The notes under the pieces: model-generated
What the model was told of the DNA's origin: nothing
The model's database searches: none
Seen by the model: only the letters and a program-made list of their open reading frames with translations
Made by a program: the position numbers and the translations under genes
Origin: Selaginella tamariscina
Lineage: Eukaryota > Streptophyta > Lycopodiopsida > Selaginellales > Selaginellaceae
Assembly: GCA_003024785.1 (NCBI GenBank)
Contig: PUQB01000040.1
Coordinates: forward strand, 454,880-518,879
Direction: 5' to 3'
Length of the DNA: 64,000 nucleotides
Part shown: piece by piece, positions 1 to 8,225 of the stretch
Layout of the letters: each line of letters begins with the position of its first letter
Position numbering within the stretch: position 1 is the first letter of the stretch

Positions 1-1016
1 CAGACATAATGGCCGCCACAGGTACACCATCCGGAACATATGGTCGCCAGCCTGGATGTGGTGGACGCCAATCAGGATACACATCGCATGCCCGCCAAGT
101 ATGTCCAGGTGCCCAACAGGCCCAACAATGAACTTGATTGGGTGACCTGCATTGTTCCGATTCCTCCTGTCACGAATCCGTGGATTTTGACCACCACGGG
201 CAGGAACTGGAGCAGTGCAGGACGATTTCGTGGAGGTGGTCCACGGGGTGGGCCCCGAGGTCGACCACGAAAGGCTTGTCGTGCGGGCACATATGCAGCA
301 GCATCAACCTCCATTGGATCAGCACGCTGAAAAGAGGAGCAGGTAACCCAAGGGGACACGGCCCTCACCAGGCACCAACTCAAAACGTTGAGCTAGTGCA
401 AAAGCTTCCTCCAATGTGGTAGGACGAAGAGCCCGAACGAATCGAACAAGTTCGGGTCGCATAGTTGGCCATAACATACCGAGCTTAATGGGCTCAGGCA
501 TGTTAGGATATGCACGCCGAACTAAATCCCCGAACCTAATACTGAACCGCATAACAGACTCACCAGGATGTTGTCGTATCGCATGCAGTTGTTGGAAAGC
601 ATCATCTGAATCCTCAACTTTGCCAAACGTACGTTTGAGGCATTCCGTTAACCGATTACTATTGGCTTGAATCTCCGCAGCCAATCCATTATACCACTTG
701 AGCGCAGGGCCTTCCAAACATGTAGGGAATTCTCTGAGAGCACGGGCCTCATCCCAACCATGGTAACGAACAATAACTTGGAAATGATCAAACCAGTGGT
801 ATACATCATCTCCCGGATCACCACAAAAAGATCGGGGTCGAACCCTCGGATTTGTGGCCTGTGAAGAAGATGAAGGAGTACTAGAAGCAGATCCCCCGGC
901 ATGAGGCTCAGGCGGGGAAGAGGAGGACGAACCCTCAACAAAGCGCTCCAACAACTTGTTTGTGCATCAATAGCAGTAGCAATAATGCTAAAAGCCGTCT
1001 CCATATTCATTGTCAT
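1..1016 (-). pseudogene. Ty3/gypsy gag, decayed, cut by the window edge
   Basis: The minus strand encodes a retrotransposon capsid (gag) protein. The largest open part, 954 to 319, carries a Retrotrans_gag-like region with FPTCLEGPALKWYNGL and RFGDLVRRAYP. A proline-, arginine- and glycine-rich stretch follows, with PMEVDA. Near 75-135 there is a CX2CX4HX4C zinc knuckle (HCWACWAPGHTWRAC). These parts lie in different frames, and the N-terminus starting at 1016 is in a third frame, so at least two or three frameshifts separate them. Protease and polymerase would lie to the left, outside the window. It packages element RNA in an active element, but this copy cannot make an intact protein. Confidence 0.8.
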
Positions 1017-1066
1017 GGAAACAAGAAAAGGAAGAGGGAAGAAAGGATACCCAACTTCTCCACCAA

Positions 1067-1249
1067 TGAAAGAGCAGATATATAAATGAAATGTCAGATA
1101 TATTCAGTTACAAAAACCCTGCTTATATACAGGAGACCTCCTGCCACGTGGCACACATGCGACAACGTGCTGACACATGGGGCCAGATCACCACCCATGT
1201 GTCACTACGCATGTGTGTATATACACATGCGTATATACAGTATCTTACA
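1067..1249 (-). mobile_element. 5' LTR of the gypsy element
   Basis: The segment begins TGT and ends CA when read on the minus strand, and it abuts the 5' side of the gag region. It contains a TATA-like box inside the minus-strand sequence CCTGTATATAAGCAGGG. A related sequence in plus orientation at 46,234 onward shares the first ~50 bp and the TATA region, which supports its identity as an LTR. Immediately right of it (1,250) begins a copy of synthetase intron sequence, so the element inserted into that copy. The second LTR is outside the window, so the boundaries rest on this one copy. Confidence 0.65.
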
Positions 1250-1620
1250 CTACTAGATTTTAGTTAATCATTTAAGCATATATAATATATAACCTGAGTC
1301 AAACCATACGTCCATTGTATCTGTTCCTTTCCTGTACTTATCTGCTTCGTCTTTGTACAAAGAATTTTCATATATATATATATATACCACACACACACAC
1401 AGAGTTCCCCCTTGATTGCTGTGTGAAATCTTAGTGTAAACGCCTCCCAAAACTTCTGAAGTTGTGGTTCTGAATTCGCCTTGAGACTGAATTTGCAGCG
1501 AATACTTGTAGCGAACTGGAACAAATTCTTACTCTTGTAGAGCTCGTAAGGAGTGCAATGTGTATCTGTGTGGCAAGCAGATGCAATCCTTTCGGAAAAA
1601 CACAAAACCCTAAATGCATC
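1250..1620 (-). pseudogene. Isoleucyl-tRNA synthetase mosaic fragment
   Basis: Bases 1,250-1,362 match 60,955-61,070 of the main synthetase gene: the end of the exon encoding GTDTMDVWFDS plus its intron. A (TA)n(CA)n tract follows. Bases 1,430-1,620 then encode on the minus strand FSLKANSEPQLQKFWEAF, which resembles the start of plant organellar IleRS proteins just after the transit peptide. Dozens of kilobases of exons are missing between the two parts, so a 5' exon has been joined to a mid-gene exon at a microsatellite. The same 5' exon type recurs at 30,245-30,560. Not functional. Confidence 0.75.
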
Positions 1621-1639
1621 TAAGTTGCATTTATTTACT

Positions 1640-2690
1640 ATACTATATTACATATATATGAATTTTCAATACAGTATATTTTACCTCCTCATTTTAGCAA
1701 ATTCAAAATTCATTTACAATGTTTTAAAAATATTAATATTAACTTAATATAACATCAAATAATAAAGTCTTATTATGATACATTTTAGTTTTTCTTAATA
1801 TAATATAATTAAAAATTTATATACAGTTTGAGAATATTAATACAAAAAGGACCTTCAGGTTAATGCATATCATCCTCCAACCTTAGTTGATTTTGCTTCA
1901 AATACTGATATATGCTCCGGGTACATACCCACCGAATTTAAATTTTATTTGTTTTAGTTAGAAATTTATTTAATGCATTTGTATTAGCTTATCAACTTGA
2001 TACGTAAAGATTTAATCAAGACCAATGGGTGGGTGTACTTCCTCCTAAAACAAATTATTATAATAAATTACATTATTTATTATTCATTGAGCATGGATAT
2101 ATCCATCAATTCATAATTTGTATTTAACTTTAAATAAAATCATTTGATATATATTATCAGTTAAATTAAATATTTATTATTCTTACTATTTGTTATAATG
2201 TCCTAAATATTAAAAATTTACTTTTTCTGCAATAATAAAATAAAGTTAAATACCATGAACCATAAATAAATCGTAAAAGTTAGTTGTGAAGTGTATAAAT
2301 TTTAAAAATTGAAATTGCAGGGTATATATTTAAATTCTAAACTTCCCAGAATATATATTTAATTATGAAAGATATAAGATTTTAAATATATTAAATAATA
2401 TTCACAGAAAAATGAAAGATGAAAAATGCAGTTGCTGTTTTTGGGCTTTGCCTTCATTGATTTATCTTTAACAAAAATTTATAAATAAATGAATAAATAA
2501 ATCTAGTTAATACATACAACATTAGGATAAAATATTTAAGTAGTATATAATCTTAATTTATTTAAACATTCACAAATAAAACATCATGCTCAACACATAC
2601 ATCTCTCTCTACACACACTCACACACAAAGGCATAACTTCTTTGTTTAGGAGCTGCTCGCTTTCCCATCTGCCTACAAAAGAAAAATATA
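1640..2690. other. AT-rich intergenic DNA
   Basis: Very AT-rich sequence with short microsatellite tracts (for example CTCTCTCT/ACACAC near 2,600). I see no coding signal, RNA gene or recognisable element here. Confidence 0.6.
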
Positions 2691-2700
2691 TAGGAAAAAG

Positions 2701-2861
2701 CAGTGATTAAATCTGTAGTCGAAAAATGCTACAGAAATGTTTAATTATTAATTTAATTATTAATTTATTAATTATTAATCTAGTTTAATTATTAATTTAT
2801 TAATTATTAATCTAGTTTAATTATTAATTGTAGCATTTTTTAACTACGGCATATATCACTG
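2701..2861. mobile_element. hAT-type MITE, copy 1
   Basis: A 161-bp element with terminal inverted repeats CAGTGATTAAAT...ATATATCACTG. It is flanked by a perfect 8-bp target duplication, GGAAAAAG, at 2,693-2,700 and 2,862-2,869. Subterminal blocks around TGCTACAGAAATG and GTAGCATTTTTTAACTACGG are shared with the copies at 4,247 and 5,184. The CAGTG terminus and 8-bp duplication are diagnostic of the hAT superfamily. The interior is an AT-rich repeat of TTAATTATTAAT type with no coding capacity, so it depends on a transposase elsewhere. Confidence 0.9.
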
Positions 2862-3123
2862 GGAAAAAGAACAAAAAGAAAAAAAAGTTAATTCCAGAAA
2901 AGAACTATATAAGATGAAAAATTAAATAAAAAGATGTATCACAAATATCAAGATCGTCAAGTGGATAGCAACATTACAGAGAAGGACGGATGAGATTTGA
3001 TCAGGTAATCATTGCTGACATGGACGCTTGCCGGGAATGGAGTTTAATTAGGGAATGGAGTTTAATTAGGCTAAGTAAATATATTATTAACATAATAAAA
3101 AATAAATAAATGCAAAAAAGTGT

Positions 3124-3312
3124 TTATTTATTTCCGAGGCTTTTCCTAAGCTCCTCATACAGCTGGGTCATCCTAAATATATACACAGTTTTATTAAAAT
3201 GTGTATGAATATGTATATGTGTGTGCGTGTGTGTTGGACATACCTTGCATGTATAAGATGCAATACTGTTGGACGTTGATAAGACAGCAACTGTGTGACG
3301 AGAAAAACTCAT
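3124..3312 (-). pseudogene. Two 3'-terminal exons of an unrecognised gene
   Basis: The last exon (3,124-3,172) encodes MTQLYEELRKSLGNK and a stop. It is preceded by an acceptor AG at 3,173-3,174, a ~69-bp intron rich in (CA)n, and a donor at 3,241-3,243. The upstream exon (from 3,244 to about 3,310) joins it in phase as LLSYQRPTVLHLIHAR. I do not recognise the protein. The block, intron included, is duplicated at 11,696-12,030, where the upstream exon has a frameshift. The copy here is intact across the junction, so it could still belong to a gene reaching into 3.9-5.7 kb. Confidence 0.45.
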
Positions 3313-3884
3313 ATTATTCTTTTAAATAGCACATTAAAACTCAAATGAGGAAAATCATAGTAAATAAATTTAATTAAATTAAAATTAATTAACTTGTATC
3401 CAGTTTCTGTCAAATGATTCAATTTCTTATTTTAATTAATTAATTATAACAGTGGGTTAGTTATATTCTTGCATATTCTAATAAGAGGAGTGTTTATGAT
3501 ACTTATATTATTGCTAAACAAAAGGTTATGCATATGCCCATACAGACATATGTATATAAACACACACCGAGAGTCAATTAAAATAAACTAACGACATATG
3601 TTGTTATTAAATTACATATAATAATATGAGTTTAAAAAGTTTAATAACAGAAAATTAAGCATGTATGTTTAAGCACATCCAAGTGTACCTATAAAGCTAA
3701 TTCATATCGGACGTATGTTTATCACACACATATAAAAACGCACAGATACACACACCCATATAGATATATATAGATAGAGAGAGATGTGTGCAGATTCTAT
3801 AAAGATGCTCACATTGTACACACACACACACACACAACACATATCATAGCACATACAGAAAGATGTATATATGTAAACACATAC

Positions 3885-4535
3885 AGATATCATGGGGCTG
3901 GGGCTATTAACTTAGCGCCAAATCCACTTGCATGCCCAAGTCGTTCTCCCTCTTCCAATAATATAAAACCACATAACTATAAGTTATGTATATAAAGTTT
4001 CTTTCGCTATAAACTCTATACTATATATATAATATGATATGTAAGATATGAACGATACCTAAACACACGCTCACAAGCACAGGTAACTTATAGAGGGTGT
4101 ACAGAAGGTCTTTGTTCAAGCCGTATTTGTACAAAGGAAATAGCACGCCCTGGTTTAGGGTTTAAACATATAATTGCCGCTCAAAGTCAAATACAGCACA
4201 TGGTATATTCTTTTATTAACATAAACACGAAATCTATATGCATATCCAGTGATATATGCCGTAGTAAAAAAATGTTACGGATTAGTAATTAAATTAAATT
4301 AATAATTAATAAACTAATAATTAAATTAATAATTAAACATTTCCGTAGCATTTTTCGACTACGGATTTAATCATTGTGCATATCTATATCAAATAATAGC
4401 CATTAGATAGATTACGCACAAAACATACATAATATTGTATATATAATATATGTTAATAATCTAATCGCTATTATATTACGTAATACCTTCATGCCCAGCA
4501 GCCTGCTCAAACGTACGTTAATACATGTGCGTGCA
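3885..4535 (-). other. Possible upstream exons of the 3.1-kb gene
   Basis: Short coding-like snippets lie in AT-rich DNA on the minus strand. One is at about 4,087-4,149, after an acceptor CCAG, and reads LFPLYKYGLNKDLLYTLYK. Another at 3,895-3,960 reads EEGERLGHASGFGAK. A third ends at a GTATTA donor near 4,490 and reads INVRLSRLLGMK. Amino-acid composition and splice-like edges suggest exons, but phases do not all join cleanly and no family is recognised. A hAT MITE (4,247-4,376) sits among them, as expected for an intron insertion. Confidence 0.25.
4247..4376. mobile_element. hAT-type MITE, copy 2
   Basis: A 130-bp element that begins CAGTGATATATGCCGTAGT and ends ACGGATTTAATCATTG. It is flanked by a perfect 8-bp duplication, TGCATATC, at 4,239-4,246 and 4,377-4,384. 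Same family as copies 1 and 3; relative to copy 1 the orientation of the asymmetric interior is reversed. Confidence 0.9.
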
Positions 4536-4548
4536 CACACACACACAC

Positions 4549-4584
<36 letters not shown>

Positions 4585-5180
4585 CTACACACATATATGT
4601 GCATATAGGCGTACTACAAAAGTAAAAATATCGCGCGTTTTGTTATTGATCGTATACGATTCCTACAAAAAGACACATGCTTCCGTTAGTTACATTTACA
4701 TGAAATTCGTATTTATATAATAGATGTTATATGTTGTAATTGTATAACGTCACTTATTGATGAATCTATATGAGAAAGTACATATTCTATTGTTTTTATA
4801 ATATAAAGAAAACAAGAAAGGAGTTACTTTTCTAGGCCTTTATAAAATGAGGTTTGCCTTCTTTAATAGAATCTATAAATCAAAATAATTAAATATGTCA
4901 AAAACTTAATACATTAAAAATATTATAAATCTTTAATTCAAAAAAACTTATTCAGTTTATTTCAGTTTATAAAATAATTAAGTTTAATAAATGTTTAATA
5001 ATAAATATAACACCACAAGGTATTTCCACACGCACACCTACCTCTGAATTAGTTAATATATAGTTATTTGCAGTATAGAATGGCAAGCCTACAACACATA
5101 CATGACAGTATAGATTTTAACAACATGTCCAAGACAAGATTAATACTTTTCCTATGATTGATAAAACTTCAACTAGTTTG
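4390..5180. other. AT-rich intergenic DNA with microsatellites
   Basis: Contains a (CA)n(TATATA)(TG)n tract at about 4,530-4,585 that can fold on itself. No coding region is convincing apart from the short exon-like snippet at its left end noted separately. Confidence 0.5.
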
Positions 5181-5183
5181 AAC

Positions 5184-5285
5184 CAGTGATATATGCCGTA
5201 GTAAAAAAATAATTATGGATTAATAATTAATAAATTAGTAATTAAACATTTCCGTAGCATTTTTTAACTACGGATTTAATCACTG
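5184..5285. mobile_element. hAT-type MITE, copy 3
   Basis: A 102-bp element, the shortest of the three, from CAGTGATATATGCCGTAGT to ACGGATTTAATCACTG. It has a perfect 8-bp target duplication, GTTTGAAC, at 5,176-5,183 and 5,286-5,293. The three length classes (161, 130, 102 bp) differ mainly in the number of internal TTAATTATTAAT-type repeats. Confidence 0.9.
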
Positions 5286-5456
5286 GTTTGAACTACAATA
5301 ATGCTCTCATGTCTTGATCTTTTACACTCTTTATCATCATTATTACGAGAGAAATCAAACTGGTCATGCGGTAACTAAACCAAAATTTTATGAAAAAAAC
5401 ATACCGCTTTTGTTGGCATGCACATGCAAGAGATTTAAGAGCTTCTTCCACTTTTT

Positions 5457-5705
5457 TTAATTTTTAATTAATTCCATTTGCTTGTGCCACTTCTTATAAT
5501 TAACTAAAGAAGATCCGACGGCAAAAGCTGTTGTACACATTGTAGACAAATCTGCACAATTTGTAAATATCTTACCGCTGAGAAAATCGAACAACCACAT
5601 TGAATGCCGACAAAGCTCTAAAGTATTATGTAGAAATCTACATTTAATTTCTGGAACATTTGCGACACACTTGTTTAACAACAGGTGTCTCAATTCAAAA
5701 AGATT
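5457..5705 (-). CDS. Unrecognised exon or small open frame (about 80 aa)
   Basis: An open frame follows an acceptor-like TTTTAG at about 5,706 and runs to a TAA at 5,457. It contains NTLELCRHSMWLFDFLSGK and a hydrophobic, cysteine-bearing stretch CTTAFAVGSSLVNYKKW. The composition looks protein-like, not random AT-rich translation, and the segment may be a membrane-associated part of the same gene as the snippets at 3.1-4.5 kb. I cannot assign a family. Confidence 0.3.
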   Translation of the reverse strand, partial: NLFELRHLLLNKCVANVPEIKCRFLHNTLELCRHSMWLFDFLSGKIFTNCADLSTMCTTAFAVGSSLVNYKKWHKQMELIKN

Positions 5706-5764
5706 CTAAAACATTATTCAACGGCCCAGATGTATTATGTTAAATATATTAATAAAATCCTTTA

Positions 5765-6135
5765 ATACTATTTATTTATTAATAATCGTATTAAAACACA
5801 CCTAGAAAAACTTTGAAATTTGGTATGTGTGTGTGTATACGGGTATACACAAACACAATATACACTGAGTTACAAATGCACAACTCGTATAAACATAACA
5901 CACGCACATATTCCAATTGTAAAGATTTTGAGAGTAAGTATCTAAGTGTACCACGTAACTTTCTGTTTAAAGTTCGTTTAAGTATGTGAGCACCGATAGA
6001 AACATCCCCTGCATAAAACCATAAACATAATACATTTGCCCTGTCCTGTTCCTACACAAGTGGTGTATTTAATGAATAGTTAATTAATTAATTAACTATC
6101 ACTTAGTTTGTAAATAGTCGATTGTATTTAATTAT
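5765..6135 (-). pseudogene. Isoleucyl-tRNA synthetase fragment (late-middle exons)
   Basis: This matches the main gene at about 59,620-59,655 and 59,818-60,165, in the same orientation. It includes the exon that encodes [19 protein letters not shown] and flanking intron sequence such as ACAAACACAATATACACTGA. About 160 bp between the two matched parts, including most of one exon, is deleted, and the copied exon carries indels. Intron sequence is copied too, so this is a DNA-level duplicate, not a retrocopy. Confidence 0.8.
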
Positions 6136-6239
6136 TTAATTTTTATTATAAGTAAAAAGCATATTCTTAGTAGATTTTTTTTTTAATTTTCTCACGCTCA
6201 TTAGATTATAAATGATAGCCTGTGTGATGTCTTTTGAGT

Positions 6240-6605
6240 GTAAAAGTTTACAAGCTCAGATTTAAATATAATATAATGACTGTATAATATAACGTTATAA
6301 TATGATATAAACATGATAATTATACATTATACATGTTTATATGATATATACATATATACATCGTACTTACCACTGACCGTCAATTAAATACCACACTGTG
6401 TAATCGATCTGAACCGTCTATTCAACATCTTAATGGTCCAGAGTTGATACATGGCATTCGTATGACATTCCGTGATAAATATTATATTTATAAGTACATA
6501 CATACATTAATTTACACACACACACAGTATGTGTGTGGATGTCTGTCTGTGTGTGTTTAAATAGCTTGTAGAACTTGCAGTGATAATGTTATAAATAACA
6601 TCTGC
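6240..6605. repeat. Dispersed repeat, inverted copy at 22.55-22.88 kb
   Basis: The sequence from AACGTTATAATATGATATAAAC to the (CA)n-GTCTGTCTGTGTG region and on to GCTTGTAGAACTTGCAGTG is repeated as its reverse complement at about 22,550-22,880. A shorter related core (GATCTGAACCGTCY-ATTC...TTAATGGT) occurs at 45,715-45,785 and, inverted, at 46,015-46,070. This is a non-coding dispersed family, probably a degraded DNA transposon. Confidence 0.65.
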
Positions 6606-6686
6606 CCTGCCCTGCCTTGTTCCTATATAAGAATTTTCATATATATATATATACCACACACACACACACACATACATAGAGAGAGA

Positions 6687-6823
6687 GCCCAAATTCAAGC
6701 AGATCAACGCTGCTTACGAAGCTTTGCAGGCAAATGGGGAGAGTTACTCCTCAGATGATTACTGGGCAGACGAGGAAGAGGATGAACAGTATCAATCAGG
6801 ATGGGAAGGCGCTTGGGTTTTCT
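6687..6823 (+). pseudogene. Orphan 3' exon of a DnaJ-domain protein
   Basis: An open plus-strand exon begins right after a (CA)n(GA)n tract and ends at TGA, 6,821-6,823. It starts KFKQINAAYEALQANG, which matches helix IV of a J domain (F-KxIN-AYE-L). It continues with an acidic tail ending in SGWEGAWVF. No other J-domain exon (no HPD motif) is visible upstream. This is either a captured terminal exon or the last trace of a lost co-chaperone gene. The upstream junction is the same type of (TA)n(CA)n tract found beside the synthetase fragment at 1.37 kb. Confidence 0.6.
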
Positions 6824-6959
6824 GAGAAAAATGCTCAGCTTTTCCCATTCTTTTGTATATAGATGTGTATATAGAACGTTGAATCGAAAGAAACATGTAT
6901 ACTTTTATCTAAATTTATGTTTATAATATAAGTCAGTCAGTTCGGAATCCCTGTATAAA

Positions 6960-7005
6960 TATTTTCGCCTGTCATGCGGACGACCCGGGTTCGATCCCTA
7001 CTAGT
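6960..7005 (+). repeat. tRNA-Asp-like 3' part, copy 1
   Basis: The sequence CGCCTGTCATGCGG (anticodon arm with GTC), then GACCCGGGTTCGATCCC (T arm and B box), is that of the 3' two-thirds of plant tRNA-Asp. The D arm and the pairing acceptor strand are missing, so it is not a tRNA gene. It is best read as a truncated tRNA or the head of a tRNA-derived SINE. A second copy lies at 7,768-7,815. Confidence 0.6.
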
Positions 7006-7119
7006 GGAAGTGCGGCCCCATGTTTAAGGTGGTAAGGACCACCATTTATGGCTCGTCGGCGTGTGCGTTGAGCCTAGTACACCCCGAGCGTGAGGCTCCC
7101 ATGCTTGGAAACGAGTATG

Positions 7120-7580
7120 GTTATTCTGGTACGGTGTTACTCCTTTTTGATGGGCAAATGCTATAGTGGTTGTCATGGAGTTACTTTAGGTATCTGTTGC
7201 AGATTGGTTTGACCTCGTCTGTTTGTGCGTTTGGTTGTTGCTTTGGTGTGCTTTACGGTGTTACTCCTCTTTGATAGGCATTTGCTATATAGTTTGCTAG
7301 GGATTACTCTAAGGTTTAATGGGTATCTTTTAAGAGGGCAACTACAATGATGGTTCTTGTTTACGAAAAGATTTGGTGTGTTTATAATAAGTAATCATTC
7401 TAATGCGTATTGGGCATATCCTTGGGCATTTGATGTGTGATCTTGGTGGATGTGTATGTGATCTTGGTGGATGTGTATGTGATATGCTATAGTGGTTGTG
7501 ATGGAGCTACTTTGGACATCTGTTGCGATTGATTTGGCCTCGTTTGTTTGTGTTTGCTTTTTTCTTTGTGGTTTGGAGAT
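7120..7580. repeat. Imperfect direct repeats, non-coding
   Basis: Two related segments at about 7,130-7,235 and 7,480-7,565 share TGCTATAGTGGTTGT, ATGGAG(T/C)TACTTT and TTTG(A/G)CCTCGT(C/T)TGTTTGT. A GTGTTACTCCT(T/C)TTTGAT segment occurs at about 7,133 and again at 7,258. A 21-bp tandem unit (GATCTTGGTGGATGTGTATGT) is present at 7,440-7,480. The pair is flanked by the two tRNA-Asp-like pieces. Confidence 0.55.
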
Positions 7581-7767
7581 TGAAGCTCGAGACAATATCC
7601 GGGCGAGAGACTAGACCTGTAAAAGTCTGAATCGATTACTTTCTTCTTCGAACACTCAGCGATGCTTGGGTTTAGGAGGGATGGGAATAAGAATAGGTTT
7701 ATATAAAATCCATTGGATGTTTTCATCTACACTTGTATTTAGCGCATGAATAAACTTTAAACATTCC

Positions 7768-7815
7768 TTTAAATATTTTCCCTGTCATGCGGACGACCCG
7801 GGTTCGATCCCGCTC
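7768..7815 (+). repeat. tRNA-Asp-like 3' part, copy 2
   Basis: Repeats the anticodon- and T-arm sequence of the copy at 6,960 (CCTGTCATGCGG, then ACCCGGGTTCGATCCC), preceded by the same TAAATATTTTC. Again lacks a D arm and a closing acceptor stem. Confidence 0.6.
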
Positions 7816-7849
7816 ATTTTAGTTTCTTAATAATATGTGTATAGGAAAA

Positions 7850-8225
7850 TATGACTTTTAAACTGTATACTGCATTTTATATGCTGAAATTTTACCACGT
7901 GTGTATATATATGTGTGTGCGTGTTAGAGGGTCCAATTAAAATATGCCAAACGTAAAGCACCTGGATAACTTTTAAACTATTATATGTTGAAATTTTACC
8001 ACGTGTGTGTATATATGTGTATGTGTGTATGTGTGTTAGAGGGTCATCAACCTTCCAACGAAAATATGCCAAACGTAAAACAACTTTTAAACTATATGTT
8101 GAAATTTTACCACGTGTGTGTGTGTGTTAGAGAATATGCCAAACGTAAAGCACCGTTTTTATATGTTGTTAAGCTATACTGCATTATATGTCCAAATTTT
8201 ACCACGTGTGTGTGTGTGTGTTAGA
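7850..8225. repeat. Minisatellite with CACGTG in each unit
   Basis: Four imperfect units of roughly 95-115 bp. Each contains GAAATTTTACCACGTGTGTG (slightly varied), a (TG)n tract, GTTAGAG and AATATGCCAAACGTAAA. The ACCACGTG words fall at about 7,892, 7,998, 8,110 and 8,200. Every unit therefore carries a G-box core (CACGTG). The right end supplies the stop codon of the PPR gene at 8,221, so expansion of this repeat has replaced the PPR gene's 3' end. Confidence 0.75.

Noticed and set aside
1264..1605. A 113-residue minus-strand open frame as a small gene
   Set aside because: It reads from a synthetase first-exon copy through a microsatellite into the other strand phase of a mid-gene exon; it is a chance fusion.
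6960..7815. Two functional tRNA-Asp genes
   Set aside because: Neither has a D arm, A box or paired acceptor stem.
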